Assembly (NCBI RefSeq): GCF_001314875.1
Contig: NZ_LJZS01000018.1
Location: 17,897-81,896, forward strand
Reading direction: 5' to 3'
DNA length: 64,000 nt
From: Halomonas sp. HL-48
GTDB taxonomy: Bacteria > Pseudomonadota > Gammaproteobacteria > Pseudomonadales > Halomonadaceae
Part shown: positions 1 to 9,785 of the stretch, in pieces
Numbering within the stretch: position 1 is the first letter of the stretch
Layout: the number at the start of each line of letters is the position of its first letter
Notes under the pieces: generated by a model
Databases searched by the model: none
What the model was told of the DNA's origin: nothing
Seen by the model: only the letters and a program-made list of their open reading frames with translations
Translations under genes and position numbers: made by a program

Positions 1-1
1 C

Positions 2-1525
2 CTGCTCGCCGAAGGCGTGCGCCTGGACCCTGATCGCGAATGGATCGAGTTTGATATTCGTCCAGAGGCGCGTTTTCAGGACGGTGAGCCGGTAACCGCC
101 TACGACGTGGTGTTTTCGCTGAACCTGTTGCGTGAGGAAGGCAATCCGTTCTACAGCAGCTACTATGCAGGCGTCGAGCAGGCCGTCGCGCTCAATGAGC
201 ACCAGGTACGCTTCACCCTGACCGACACCGAATCCCGGGAGTTGCCGCTCATCGTGGCCCAGTTGCCCATTCTGCCGCGCCACTACTGGGAGCAGCATGA
301 TTTTAGCGCGCCCTCCCTGGCCGCTCACCCCGGCTCAGGCCCCTACAAGATCAGTGAAGTGGACCCGGGCCGGCAGATCGTCTACGAGCGCGACGAAGAC
401 TATTGGGCAAAAGACCTGCCGGTGAACGTGGGCCGCAACAATATCGACCGGGTGATCTACGATTACTACCGAGACCGGGAGATTGCCTGGGAAGCCTTCA
501 AGGCCGGACTGACAGATTTTCGCACCGATGCCCGCGCCGCCACCTGGGCCATTGGCTACGACTTTCCTGCCTATGAAGAGGGCCTGGTCAAGCGCATCAC
601 GGTACCCGACGCGAATCCGTCCATGATGCAGGGGTTCGTGTTCAATCTGCGCAAGGAAAAATTCCAGGACCCGCGGGTTCGCGAAGCGCTCAGTCTGGCG
701 TTTGATTTCCCCTGGCTGAATACCAATATTTTCTACGATACCTATCAACGTACCGAGAGCTTCTTCCAGAACTCCGAGATGGAAGCCGAAGGGCCACCCA
801 GCGACGCTGCCCTCGAACTGCTTGAGCCACACCGTGAAGCGTTGCTGGACTCCCATCAATCCGACCGACTGTTCACCGAGGCTCTGCCGATCGACCACCC
901 CAAGGACCTTCGTGAACGCCTGCGGCTTGCCCTGGACCTGCTCCGTGAGGCGGGATACCAAGTGGAGGACGGCGTTCTCGTCCACCAGGACACCGGGCAG
1001 CCGCTGAGCCTGGAAGTCCTGCTCTACGATTCAGGTATGGAGCGTGTGGTTCAGCCTACGCTACGTAACATGGCCCGCCTGGGCGTGCAGACGTCATTAC
1101 GTATTGTCGATATTAACCAGTATCTCAACCGTCAGCGTAATTTCGACTTTGACATGGTGGTCAGCCATTTTCCGCAGTCCAATAACCCGGGGAATGAACA
1201 GCGTGACTTCTGGACCAGCCAAGCGGCCGACTCACCCCAGAGTCGCAACCGCATGGGCCTTGCGCATCCGGCGGTCGATGATCTGGTCGAGCAGCTTATC
1301 CGTGCAGACGACCGCGAAGAACTCAATACCATTACCCAGACGTTGGATCGGGTGTTGCGCTGGGGATTTTATGTTATTCCTCATTACCATTCAGGCGAGA
1401 CGCGGATCGCCATTTGGGATAAATTCGGTTATCCCGACCCCTTCCCTGAATATGCCATGGATCTAGACGCGTGGTGGGTAGACCCCGAACGTGAAGCCGC
1501 TTTACAGCGTCAATCCCGACGCTGA
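2..1525 (+). CDS. yejA: YejA-like extracellular solute-binding protein (oligopeptide ABC importer), 5' end outside window
   Basis: Periplasmic binding component (solute-binding protein family 5) of a Yej-type oligopeptide importer; in E. coli this system takes up peptides and microcin C. The reading frame is open to base 2, so the gene starts to the left of the window. About 507 residues are present against roughly 600 in E. coli YejA, so the signal peptide and first ~100 residues are missing. Visible family features are the [13 protein letters not shown] segment near the start, GSGPYKI around residue 117, and the long C-terminal lobe ending in WWVD. It is followed 20 bp later by the permease genes yejB and yejE and the ATPase yejF, all on the same strand, in the E. 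coli order. No frameshift is visible. Confidence 0.9.
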   Translation: MLAEGVRLDPDREWIEFDIRPEARFQDGEPVTAYDVVFSLNLLREEGNPFYSSYYAGVEQAVALNEHQVRFTLTDTESRELPLIVAQLPILPRHYWEQHDFSAPSLAAHPGSGPYKISEVDPGRQIVYERDEDYWAKDLPVNVGRNNIDRVIYDYYRDREIAWEAFKAGLTDFRTDARAATWAIGYDFPAYEEGLVKRITVPDANPSMMQGFVFNLRKEKFQDPRVREALSLAFDFPWLNTNIFYDTYQRTESFFQNSEMEAEGPPSDAALELLEPHREALLDSHQSDRLFTEALPIDHPKDLRERLRLALDLLREAGYQVEDGVLVHQDTGQPLSLEVLLYDSGMERVVQPTLRNMARLGVQTSLRIVDINQYLNRQRNFDFDMVVSHFPQSNNPGNEQRDFWTSQAADSPQSRNRMGLAHPAVDDLVEQLIRADDREELNTITQTLDRVLRWGFYVIPHYHSGETRIAIWDKFGYPDPFPEYAMDLDAWWVDPEREAALQRQSRR

Positions 1526-1545
1526 GCCGGTGTGAGGAGAACGCT

Positions 1546-2619
1546 GTGGCACGCTACACGCTACGTCGACTGCTGCTGATGATACCTACTCTGATAGGCA
1601 TCATGCTGCTCAATTTCATTATCGTGCAGGCTGCGCCCGGCGGCCCGATCGATCAGATGCTGGCACGCTTCGAAGGCGCCGATGCCATGGCCAGTACACG
1701 CCTGGACATGGGTGGCGCGGATGTCCAGGTGAACGACGAGTCACGCGGAGCTCGCGGAATTGACCCGCGCTTCATCGAGCAGCTCGAACAGCAGTTCGGC
1801 TTTGACAAGCCCGCCCATGAGCGTTTTCTGGGCATGATGGGCGACTATCTGACGTTCGACTTTGGCACCAGTTTCTTCCGCGACCGCCCCGTCACGGAAC
1901 TGATGATCGAGCGCCTGCCGGTGTCGATCTCACTAGGGCTCTGGACGACGCTGCTGGTCTACCTGATCTCGATTCCGCTCGGCGTTCGTAAAGCGCTACG
2001 ACACGGCTCGCGCTTTGACGTCTGGACCTCTGGCCTGGTGATCGTCGGCTATGCCATTCCCGGGTTTTTATTCGCCATTTTGCTGATTGTGGTGTTTGCA
2101 GGCGGCACCTACCTGGACTGGTTTCCGCTCAGGGGGCTGACATCACCGGACTTCGACCAGCTCTCCATCGGGGGCAAAATCAAGGACTATTTCTGGCATA
2201 TCACCCTCCCCGTGATTGCCGCCGCGATCGGCAGTTTTGCCACGCTCACCATGCTCACCAAAAACAGCTTCCTGGATGAAATCCATAAGCAATACGTGCT
2301 CACCGCCCGTGCCAAAGGCGCCGATGAGCGACGTATTCTCTACGGTCATGTGTTTCGCAATGCCATGCTGATTATTATCGCCGGCCTGCCCTCCGCCCTG
2401 ATCGGCATTTTCTTCACCGGCTCGCTGCTGATCGAGGTGATTTTCTCCCTCGACGGCCTCGGCCTGCTGGGATTTGAAGCGGTCATGCAGCGCGACTATC
2501 CGGTCATTTTTGGCACCCTGTTTCTCTATACGTTGATTGGCTTGCTGCTCAAGCTGGTGTCGGACCTGACATATGTGTGGGTGGACCCACGCATCGACTT
2601 TGCAACACGGGAATCGTGA
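1546..2619 (+). CDS. yejB: YejB-like oligopeptide ABC transporter permease
   Basis: Inner-membrane permease of the Yej importer, 357 residues (E. coli YejB is ~364). It starts at GTG with an AGGAG ribosome-binding site about 8 bases upstream. An N-terminal transmembrane helix (residues ~10-30) is followed by a periplasmic segment, and the binding-protein-dependent transport domain occupies roughly residues 120-350 with further helices. The cytoplasmic EAA loop that contacts the ATPase lies near residues 250-275 ([20 protein letters not shown]). It is the second gene of the operon, and its stop lies two bases before the yejE start, which suggests translational coupling. Confidence 0.92.
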   Translation: MARYTLRRLLLMIPTLIGIMLLNFIIVQAAPGGPIDQMLARFEGADAMASTRLDMGGADVQVNDESRGARGIDPRFIEQLEQQFGFDKPAHERFLGMMGDYLTFDFGTSFFRDRPVTELMIERLPVSISLGLWTTLLVYLISIPLGVRKALRHGSRFDVWTSGLVIVGYAIPGFLFAILLIVVFAGGTYLDWFPLRGLTSPDFDQLSIGGKIKDYFWHITLPVIAAAIGSFATLTMLTKNSFLDEIHKQYVLTARAKGADERRILYGHVFRNAMLIIIAGLPSALIGIFFTGSLLIEVIFSLDGLGLLGFEAVMQRDYPVIFGTLFLYTLIGLLLKLVSDLTYVWVDPRIDFATRES

Positions 2620-2621
2620 TC

Positions 2622-3695
2622 ATGGCTGCCTTTTCGTCTCGATTTTCACCTATCACCAAGCGTCGTCTGGCGGCATTCAGATCGAACCGACGGGCCTGGG
2701 TATCGCTATGGGTGTTTAGCGTTGTGTTTGTGCTTAGCCTGTTTGCTGAGCTGATTGCCAACGACAAGCCAATCGTCATGCAGTATGACGGCGAGTGGTA
2801 TGTGCCGCTGCTGGTCGACTACCCGGAAACCGAATTTGACGGTTTTTTGCCGACGCGTACCGACTACCTCGACCCCTTTATCCAGCAGCAGATAGCGGAA
2901 AATGGCTGGGCGCTATGGCCGCTGATCCCGTTTTCCTACCAAACCCTCGACATGCAGATGACCCAGCCTTCTCCTGCGCCACCCGACGGTCGCCATTGGC
3001 TGGGCACTGATGATCAAGGACGCGATGTGCTCGCCCGGGTTATCTATGGCTTTCGCCTCTCGGTGGCCTTTGCCCTGGTGTTAACCGCCGGTTCACTGGT
3101 CCTTGGGGTGATCGTGGGCGGCGTTCAAGGCTACTTCGGTGGCAAGGTCGATCTGGTGGGGCAGCGCATTACCGAAATCTGGTCGGGGCTTCCGGTGCTG
3201 TTTTTATTGATTATTTTAGCCAGCTTTGTGCAGCCAGGCTTCTGGTGGCTGCTGGGCATCATGCTGCTGTTTTCATGGCTGGGCCTGGTCGATATTGTCC
3301 GCGCGGAGTTTCTGCGGGCGCGAAATCTGGAATATGTACGCGCAGCCAAGGCCATGGGCCTGCCGTCGCGGCTGATTATGTGGCGGCACGTATTGCCCAA
3401 TGCCATGGTCGCTACCCTGACCTTTATTCCTTTTCTGTTCACCGGGGCAATTGGCACCTTGACCGCGCTGGACTTTCTCGGCTTCGGCCTGCCACCGGGT
3501 GCGCCTTCGCTGGGCGAGCTGGCGGCACAGGGCAAAAATAATCTGCATGCGCCCTGGCTGGGAATCACCGCCTTTATGACGCTGGCCATCATGCTGTCGC
3601 TGCTTGTGTTCATCGGTGAAGGGCTGCGTGACGCCTTTGACCCCCGGCACGTTCAGCAGCATCCGTCTCCTGCCAAGGAAATTACCCATGCCTGA
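2622..3695 (+). CDS. yejE: YejE-like oligopeptide ABC transporter permease
   Basis: Second inner-membrane permease of the Yej importer, 357 residues. ATG 2622 was chosen because it follows the yejB stop by two bases; the frame is also open upstream inside yejB, but that extension does not look like the family. The order is an N-terminal transmembrane helix (residues ~20-42), a periplasmic region containing the GTDDQGRDVLARV signature typical of DppC/OppC-type permeases (~residues 127-139), then the transport domain with the EAA loop at about 235-262 (RAAKAMGLPSRLIMWRHVLP). The 3' end overlaps the yejF start by 8 bases, so the four genes are probably one transcript. Confidence 0.92.
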   Translation: MAAFSSRFSPITKRRLAAFRSNRRAWVSLWVFSVVFVLSLFAELIANDKPIVMQYDGEWYVPLLVDYPETEFDGFLPTRTDYLDPFIQQQIAENGWALWPLIPFSYQTLDMQMTQPSPAPPDGRHWLGTDDQGRDVLARVIYGFRLSVAFALVLTAGSLVLGVIVGGVQGYFGGKVDLVGQRITEIWSGLPVLFLLIILASFVQPGFWWLLGIMLLFSWLGLVDIVRAEFLRARNLEYVRAAKAMGLPSRLIMWRHVLPNAMVATLTFIPFLFTGAIGTLTALDFLGFGLPPGAPSLGELAAQGKNNLHAPWLGITAFMTLAIMLSLLVFIGEGLRDAFDPRHVQQHPSPAKEITHA

Positions 3696-5280
3696 GCCGC
3701 TACTTCGCGTCGACAATCTGAGCGTCGCCTTTGACGGCAATCCGGTGGTCGAGTCGCTTTCCCTATCGCTTCACGCCGGTGAAACCCTGGCGATCGTCGG
3801 CGAATCGGGTTCAGGAAAGTCCGTCTCGGCACTGGGGTTGGTAAATCTGCTGCCTGCCAATGCTCAGGTCAGCGGCGAGCGTCGCTTGAACGGCACGCTG
3901 CTGAACACGCTCAGCAAGGCCGAGTGGAATGGTTTACGCGGCAACACCGTGGGGGTTGTCTTTCAGGAACCCATGACGTCGCTCAACCCGCTCCACCGCA
4001 TTGGCAAGCAGATTGGCGAGTCGCTGCGCCTGCATCAGGGGCTTCGCGGCAAAGCCGCACGGGCGCGCGCCAAAACCCTGCTCGAGCAAGTCAAGCTGCC
4101 CCGTGCAGAAGAGCTGCTCGATGTATGGCCGCATCAGCTGTCGGGCGGGCAACGTCAGCGGGTCATGATTGCCATGGCCATCGCCAACAATCCATCGCTG
4201 TTGATTGCCGACGAGCCCACTACGGCCCTCGATGTCACCGTCCAACAGGACATCCTGGCCTTGCTCAAGGAACTGCGCGACGAACACGGCATGGGCCTGT
4301 TGCTGATCAGCCACGACCTGAATCTGGTGCGTCGTCACGCCGACCGGGTGTGCGTCATGTATCAGGGCAAGATTCAGGAAACCGGCCCTGTCGATCGCGT
4401 CTTCGAGCAGCCCCAGAGTGACTATACTCAACGGCTATTGGCGGCTGAACCTGAGGGACGGCCGGCACCGGTCACCGCAAGCGCGCCGCTATTGATGGTC
4501 AAGCAGCTGAAAGTCAGCTTCAAACGCCCGAAAGCGGGTTTATTCAAACGCCAGCCGCCAGCGTTCGAAGCGGTCAAGGCCACCGATTTAAGCGTCGCAC
4601 CGGGTGAAACATTGGGCATCGTGGGCGAATCGGGCTCCGGGAAAACCACCCTCGCCTCCGCGATCATGCGGCTGGTCACAAGCCAGGGAGAAATTCGCCT
4701 GGGTGATGCACCGTTGAGCCAGCTGACCGGTAACGATCTGCGCCGCCAGCGCCATCGGCTGCAGATGGTATTCCAGGATCCTTACGGCGCGTTATCACCG
4801 CGTATGCCGGTGTTCGATATCGTCAGCGAAGGCTTACGCTTCCACTATCCTCATTTATCCGACGACGAGGTTACCCAGCGCGTTCACCAAACGCTGAGAG
4901 AAGTCGGCCTGCCGGAAAGCTGCGCGGCGCGCTATCCGCACGAATTTTCCGGTGGTCAGCGCCAGCGGATCGCGGTTGCGCGGGCGATCATCCTGGAACC
5001 CGAATTGCTGGTGCTCGATGAGCCCACTTCAGCGCTGGATCGCACGGTTCAAAAACAGTTGGTGACGTTATTGCGTGAGCTTCAGGCGCGACGCCAGCTG
5101 AGCTACTTGTTCATCAGCCATGATCTTGCCGTGGTGCGCGCGATGGCCCATCGCATCATGGTGTTGAAGGAAGGTGACGTCGTCGAGCAAGGCCCGTGTC
5201 TGGAAGTGCTTGCAGCCCCTCAACACCCCTACACCAAGGCACTGATTGCCGCTGCGTATCTGAAGGAATTCACCGGTTAG
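3688..5280 (+). CDS. yejF: YejF-like oligopeptide ABC transporter ATPase (two nucleotide-binding domains)
   Basis: Cytoplasmic ATPase energising the Yej importer, 530 residues (E. coli YejF ~529). It is a fusion of two ABC domains. The first has a Walker A motif GESGSGKS near residue 38, the LSGGQRQRV signature and the ADEPTTALDV Walker B. The second has GESGSGKTT near residue 312, FSGGQRQRIAVARA and LDEPTSALD. An oligopeptide C-terminal segment (QPQSDYTQRLL) follows the first domain and QHPYTKALI the second. ATG 3688 was chosen because the protein MPEPLLRVDNL then begins directly with the ABC fold; it overlaps the yejE stop by 8 bases. Last gene of the operon; no clear intrinsic terminator was seen in 5281-5418. 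Confidence 0.93.
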   Translation: MPEPLLRVDNLSVAFDGNPVVESLSLSLHAGETLAIVGESGSGKSVSALGLVNLLPANAQVSGERRLNGTLLNTLSKAEWNGLRGNTVGVVFQEPMTSLNPLHRIGKQIGESLRLHQGLRGKAARARAKTLLEQVKLPRAEELLDVWPHQLSGGQRQRVMIAMAIANNPSLLIADEPTTALDVTVQQDILALLKELRDEHGMGLLLISHDLNLVRRHADRVCVMYQGKIQETGPVDRVFEQPQSDYTQRLLAAEPEGRPAPVTASAPLLMVKQLKVSFKRPKAGLFKRQPPAFEAVKATDLSVAPGETLGIVGESGSGKTTLASAIMRLVTSQGEIRLGDAPLSQLTGNDLRRQRHRLQMVFQDPYGALSPRMPVFDIVSEGLRFHYPHLSDDEVTQRVHQTLREVGLPESCAARYPHEFSGGQRQRIAVARAIILEPELLVLDEPTSALDRTVQKQLVTLLRELQARRQLSYLFISHDLAVVRAMAHRIMVLKEGDVVEQGPCLEVLAAPQHPYTKALIAAAYLKEFTG

Positions 5281-5418
5281 CTACTTTGTAGACGTTGATC
5301 CATGAGCCGGATTTGACGTGGCAAAAAATGCAAGATAACGGTATAAATTTTTGCTGAAAACTATGTTAAACCCCGAGGCAGCTGGAGACATGCCACCTCG
5401 AGACGTTGTTATCATCTA

Positions 5419-6123
5419 TTAGAAACTGGCGATTTCGTCAGAGGTAAGTTCTCGCCATTCGCCGGGCGCCAGCGCATCGGTCAGCACCACATCGCCAATG
5501 GAACGCCGGTGCAGCGCAACGACATGGTTGCCGAGTGCCACGAACATGCGCTTGACCTGATGGTAACGGCCTTCGGTGATGGTCAGCTCGGCCTGCTGGG
5601 GCGACAGGAAGCGCAGCGTGGCCGGCTGGGTCGGCGTTTCTTCGCCGTCGAGCATGATGCCGTCGGCGACTTGGTTGATCGCCCATTGAGCCGCCTCGCC
5701 TTCCATGGGCTCGGCGAGTTCGGCGATATACACCTTTGCGCATCGATGGCGTGGCGATGTGACGCGATGCGACCACTGACCGTCGTCGGTCAGCAGCAAC
5801 AGTCCGGTGGTATCCACATCCAACCGCCCGACGGGCTGCAAGCGCTCCGCTTTGGGCAGGTCGATCAGGTCGATCACCCGGGGGTAGAGCCCACGTCGGG
5901 CGGTACACTCTACATCGGCAGGCTTGTGCAGCATGATATAGCGAAGCCCTACCAGCGCCAGCTGCGCGCCGTTGAGCAACACCACATCGCTTTCGGTATC
6001 GATGTGCGTGGCGGCTTGCTTGATCGGCTCGCCGTTCAAGGTGACCTCGCCATTTTTCAACGCGCGTTTCGCCAGGCTGCGCGTCAAAGGAGTCGTTTCA
6101 CTTAAAAAGCGGTCAAGACGCAT
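5419..6123 (-). CDS. rsuA: 16S rRNA pseudouridine synthase RsuA
   Basis: Pseudouridine synthase of the RsuA/RluB/E/F family, 234 residues. In E. coli RsuA makes pseudouridine 516 in 16S rRNA. An N-terminal S4 RNA-binding domain (MRLDRFLSETTPLTR, residues ~1-55) precedes the catalytic domain with the GRLDVDTTGLLLLTDDG motif, whose aspartate is the family nucleophile. The start at 6123 is preferred because the S4 domain begins there and an AGGAG lies about 10 bases upstream; an in-frame extension upstream lies inside the neighbouring amidase gene. The ATG overlaps the TAA of the amidase gene by one base, so the two are likely co-translated. RsuA rather than RluE or RluF is judged from length and the S4 domain. 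Confidence 0.85.
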   Translation of the reverse strand: MRLDRFLSETTPLTRSLAKRALKNGEVTLNGEPIKQAATHIDTESDVVLLNGAQLALVGLRYIMLHKPADVECTARRGLYPRVIDLIDLPKAERLQPVGRLDVDTTGLLLLTDDGQWSHRVTSPRHRCAKVYIAELAEPMEGEAAQWAINQVADGIMLDGEETPTQPATLRFLSPQQAELTITEGRYHQVKRMFVALGNHVVALHRRSIGDVVLTDALAPGEWRELTSDEIASF

Positions 6124-6938
6124 TATTGGCCGACTCCTGGCAGCAGCGAAAAACGATCGGCATCTTGCCAAGCTGGGAATTTTTCTCGAAAAGCATCTAG
6201 GTCCGTTTTATTGAGGCATCCCGTTTCAACAAACGGGGTATGCGCTGGATGATCGATCAGTGGCTCGCCCTTGAAGTCCACCAGCATGGAGTCGCCGCTG
6301 TAGGCCAGCCCTTTGGCATCTTCGCCGACACGATTGACGCCGATCACATAGCTGAGGTTCTCAATCGCGCGGGCCTGCAGGAGCGTCCGCCAGGGTTGCC
6401 GGCGAGGTGCCGGCCAGTTGGCCACGCACAGCAGCGCATCATACTCGAAATGTTCATCCTGTGTCGGCTGCTGACGAAGCCAGACCGGAAAACGCAGGTC
6501 ATAGCAGACTGTTAGCAGAATGTTAAACCCGTTGAGCTTGACGATCTCGCGGCGCTCGCCCATGCCATAGCGTTCGTGTTCGCCGGCCATGCGGAACAGA
6601 TGGCGCTTATCGTAATAGGTCAGCTCGCCTTGAGGGGTCACCCAGATGAGTCGGTTGTAGAACTCACCGTTTTGCTTGATCGCAACGCTGCCAGTTATCA
6701 CACAGTCTCGCGACCGCGCCTGTTCCATCAGCCACGCCACACTTTGGCTTTCCTCCATGGGCTGGGCCATTTCGCGCGAGTTCATCGTGAAGCCGGTGGC
6801 AAACATCTCGGGCAGTACAATCAGGTCGGTGTCCCGGCTATCAAGTTCACCGAGAAAGCGGGCCAGATGCTCATGATTTGCCTGGGGATTCTCCCAGCGC
6901 AGGTCACATTGCACCAGGCTTGTTCTGAGTTGGCTCAT
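6123..6938 (-). CDS. Omega-amidase-like carbon-nitrogen hydrolase (YafV/Nit2 type)
   Basis: Nitrilase-superfamily amidase of 271 residues. The Glu-Lys-Cys triad is visible as LPEMFATGF (Glu), YDKRHLF (Lys) and TVCYDLRFP (Cys). Residues around the triad match YafV/Nit2 omega-amidases, which hydrolyse alpha-ketoglutaramate or alpha-ketosuccinamate, the waste products of glutamine and asparagine transamination, and so act in metabolite repair. Cytoplasmic, with no signal peptide. It starts at ATG 6938 with AGGAG about 7 bases upstream and precedes rsuA with a one-base stop/start overlap. The substrate is inferred from family only. Confidence 0.85.
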   Translation of the reverse strand: MSQLRTSLVQCDLRWENPQANHEHLARFLGELDSRDTDLIVLPEMFATGFTMNSREMAQPMEESQSVAWLMEQARSRDCVITGSVAIKQNGEFYNRLIWVTPQGELTYYDKRHLFRMAGEHERYGMGERREIVKLNGFNILLTVCYDLRFPVWLRQQPTQDEHFEYDALLCVANWPAPRRQPWRTLLQARAIENLSYVIGVNRVGEDAKGLAYSGDSMLVDFKGEPLIDHPAHTPFVETGCLNKTDLDAFREKFPAWQDADRFSLLPGVGQ

Positions 6939-7010
6939 CGAATCACTCCTTTACGCCGCTCGCGTTGCCGCGATTGTGTTAGATTAGCCTTTTTAAATAA
7001 TGAGGCTGCT

Positions 7011-7919
7011 ATGCTTCCCACTCCACCACGCGATCCTGACGCCGTCAAAGGGGTTGGCTTTGGTCTGACGGCCTACGTCATGTGGGGTTGCTTCCCACTT
7101 TTTTTTGCACTGTTTGATGGGGTTCCCGCCTTCGAGGTGCTTATTCACCGCATCCTCTGGTCGTGTCTGTTTCTGGTGGGGCTGATCAGCCTGTTGCGGC
7201 GTTGGCCGCCGGTCGTCGCTGCCCTGATGGAACCCAAGCGCCTGGGGCGCGTGCTCGCCTGCGCCATCCTGATTGGTTTCAATTGGGGGCTGTACATATA
7301 CGCGGTGGAAACCAAGCATGTATTGCAGGCCAGTTTAGGCTATTTTTTGACGCCGCTGGTGAACGTAGCACTGGGCATGCTGGTGTTGCGTGAAGTGATG
7401 GCACGCCTGCAGCTGGTGGCACTGGGGTTGGCAAGCCTTGCCATTGCCATCCAGTTCTTCATGTTGGGGGAGCTGCCATGGATCAGCCTGGCCCTGGCAT
7501 TGAGTTTCGGTAGCTATGGGCTGTTCCGGAAACAGGTGCCGCTGGACGGTCTCTCTGGGCTGTTTGTTGAAACCCTGCTGCTATTTCCGCTTGCGCTAAT
7601 CGCGCTGGCAGGCTTCAGCTGGTATGGCATTTCGCACTTTCTGGGTGATACACAGACGACGGCCCTGTTGGTAGCCAGCGGCGTTATTACCGCCCTGCCC
7701 CTTATGGCCTTTGCGGGTGCCGCCCGACGTCTGCGTCTCGCCACGCTGGGGTTCTTGATGTACATCAACCCCAGCATTCAGTTCCTGATTGCCTTGACGG
7801 TTTTCAATGAACCCCTAAGCCCTATCCAATTGACAACGTTTGTCATGATTTGGACAGGGCTTGCGCTCTACTCCTGGTCCGCCTGGCAATCACGCCCTCG
7901 CCAGTTGGCGGCCGGGTAG
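7011..7919 (+). CDS. rarD: RarD-type EamA family transporter
   Basis: Integral membrane protein of 302 residues in the drug/metabolite transporter (EamA) superfamily, RarD group (E. coli RarD ~296 aa). About ten hydrophobic helices are visible. The family opening [18 protein letters not shown] is near residues 15-32, and the NWGLYIYAV segment near residue 87 is characteristic of RarD. The natural substrate of RarD proteins is not established (E. coli rarD was named for chloramphenicol resistance). ATG 7011 has GAGG five bases upstream. The 3' end overlaps the end of the convergent chemotaxis receptor gene by 30 bp. Confidence 0.85.
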   Translation: MLPTPPRDPDAVKGVGFGLTAYVMWGCFPLFFALFDGVPAFEVLIHRILWSCLFLVGLISLLRRWPPVVAALMEPKRLGRVLACAILIGFNWGLYIYAVETKHVLQASLGYFLTPLVNVALGMLVLREVMARLQLVALGLASLAIAIQFFMLGELPWISLALALSFGSYGLFRKQVPLDGLSGLFVETLLLFPLALIALAGFSWYGISHFLGDTQTTALLVASGVITALPLMAFAGAARRLRLATLGFLMYINPSIQFLIALTVFNEPLSPIQLTTFVMIWTGLALYSWSAWQSRPRQLAAG

Positions 7920-9539
7920 CGGCAGCGCCGCTTGGTCGTCCGGCAGCGGTTCAGGCGACGTTTCGCGCTCGGGCTGATAGCCGATACGGAAGCCGCCCCA
8001 GTGACGGCCATTGATGTAGATGGGCACGGACAGGTCGTGCATGATCTCGCCGGTATCGCGCTTGTAGGTTTGCAGCAGCAAGGGGTTTTCGTGGGCACCG
8101 CAGCGACGCCCAGTGGGATCATCGAAAATGCGTTTGCTGCGGCAGAATTTCAGGTCGTGATCGTAATCGCCGGTGGGCGGGCGACTGACGGCCTGATTAT
8201 GCGTCGGCACGTAGCCTTTCCGATCACAGGTGATTGCATAGCTAAGATCGAACTGCGTTAGCAGCGGCTCCTGTAGGTCGGGCAGGTATTTGTCGGTGAA
8301 ACCGTCAAAGGACGTCCGATAAAGCGGCGGCCGGGTATCGGGGATCTGCTGATAGTCAGGCTGAAAGAGCGCCGCCTCACTCAGCTCGCCCTTCTTGAGA
8401 GCATTTTCAAACAGCTTGCTGATCCGGTCCGCCGTTTGCCGCGCCGCATGAAACACCTGCTGATGACGACCGTTGAGTCGCTGCTGTGCCAGTTCTCCAT
8501 CGACACCTTCCGCCGCTTCCATCAGGGCACGCGCCTGGTTGGCCAGGTCATGCATGTTGCGATTGCCCTCATCCACGTCGGTTTCCAGCTGATGTAGCGT
8601 GTCAGCAACCGTCTGGCTATGCTCGCGGGTGTTGTCGATGGCCTGGGCGACGCTGCTGATTTCGCTTTGTACCTGATCAAACTCCTGGGTGATGGTGCCA
8701 AGACTGGCTCCCACCTGCTGCATGTCCGCTGAGCGATGGCTGATGCGACTCATCAGGCTGCCCATCGAAGACACCACATTCTGACCGCTTTGGTGCATGT
8801 CCTTGACCAGCTCATCGACGCTTTGGGTAGCCGTCGAGGTCTTGTGCGCCAGATTGCGAACCTCGCCCGCCACCACCGCAAACCCGCGCCCGTGTTCACC
8901 CGCGCGAGCCGCCTCGATGGACGCATTGAGCGACAGCAGATGCGTCTGCTCGGCGATGTCCTCGATCATCGAGGTGACGTTGCGTACGCGCTCGATCTTG
9001 TCGTTGAGCGAGGTCAGCATCTCGAGCGCCTGCTGGGATTGCTCGGAGACCTCGCTCATCTCATTGATGATGTCGGTCAGGGCTTCCTGGTTATGATGAC
9101 TGGATTCCCGGGCGCTTTCCGCAAGTGCTGCCACCTGGGAAGCACTGGCGCTGACTTGCATGATGGCGGTGTTGATCGCCCCCATGCTGGCTGACGATTC
9201 ACGGGCCATTTTCTCCTGCTTGCTCAGGCGCTGGTCCATCAGGTCGGCGTAGTGAGAGACTTCGGCCGAGGCGATGGCGGTACTGCTGGCGCGACGCATC
9301 AGGCGGAATGCCATGGCGCGCAGTGAGGCATAATCCGCCATCAGACGATGGCCGGTGCGCTTGCTTTCAAGCTGTTGCTGGTCCGCCTGGTAGAGCGACC
9401 ACCACGCGTTCAACACACACAGCGCGCCCGCCACTGCCGCCAAGCCAACCGCAATATATCCCCCTAAAGTGCTGTAAGATACCAGCCACCCCGCCAGTGC
9501 CAGTAGCACTAAGGGGACGATCCAGCGAATGAGACGCAT
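7890..9539 (-). CDS. Methyl-accepting chemotaxis protein with C-terminal sensor-like domain
   Basis: Chemoreceptor of 549 residues. Two adjacent transmembrane segments (about 4-22 and 27-47) are separated by only a few residues, so there is almost no periplasmic domain. The cytoplasmic signalling domain runs from about 100 to 345, with the conserved hairpin tip [20 protein letters not shown] at 193-212 that binds CheA/CheW. Unusually, a further ~160-residue domain follows (about 360-522) containing [27 protein letters not shown] and [21 protein letters not shown]. From memory this resembles a PAS/Cache-like module found at the C-terminus of some proteobacterial receptors; it probably senses a cytoplasmic signal. 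ATG 9539 has AAGAG upstream and starts just before the first membrane helix. Confidence 0.88.
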   Translation of the reverse strand: MRLIRWIVPLVLLALAGWLVSYSTLGGYIAVGLAAVAGALCVLNAWWSLYQADQQQLESKRTGHRLMADYASLRAMAFRLMRRASSTAIASAEVSHYADLMDQRLSKQEKMARESSASMGAINTAIMQVSASASQVAALAESARESSHHNQEALTDIINEMSEVSEQSQQALEMLTSLNDKIERVRNVTSMIEDIAEQTHLLSLNASIEAARAGEHGRGFAVVAGEVRNLAHKTSTATQSVDELVKDMHQSGQNVVSSMGSLMSRISHRSADMQQVGASLGTITQEFDQVQSEISSVAQAIDNTREHSQTVADTLHQLETDVDEGNRNMHDLANQARALMEAAEGVDGELAQQRLNGRHQQVFHAARQTADRISKLFENALKKGELSEAALFQPDYQQIPDTRPPLYRTSFDGFTDKYLPDLQEPLLTQFDLSYAITCDRKGYVPTHNQAVSRPPTGDYDHDLKFCRSKRIFDDPTGRRCGAHENPLLLQTYKRDTGEIMHDLSVPIYINGRHWGGFRIGYQPERETSPEPLPDDQAALPLPGRQLARA

Positions 9540-9785
9540 AGTAAATACTCTTGTTATTAACGTGATAAAGAGGTCCCAAGCCATTGATCAGGCTTATCCT
9601 TAGCTTACCCATTTACCAGGATTAAATAAGTAACACTTTGGGGGAAGGCCTGAAGGTGAAGACGAAATCAGTGAAGGGGTGCCGTAATTTTGCTTATAAC
9701 GCGTTAATATAATGATCTATGTTCGCGTCAGGCCATGCCCTGGCCTATTGACCTGATGATTGACGGCGAATCGCCCTTGGAGCCC

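Noticed and set aside
5380..5402. Hairpin-like CGAGGCA ... TGCCACCTCG after yejF
   Set aside because: The arms pair imperfectly with an internal bulge and there is no T-run, so not called as a terminator.
5363..5422. 19-codon frame MLNPEAAGDMPPRDVVIIY between yejF and rsuA
   Set aside because: No ribosome-binding site and no similarity to known leader peptides; too short to support.
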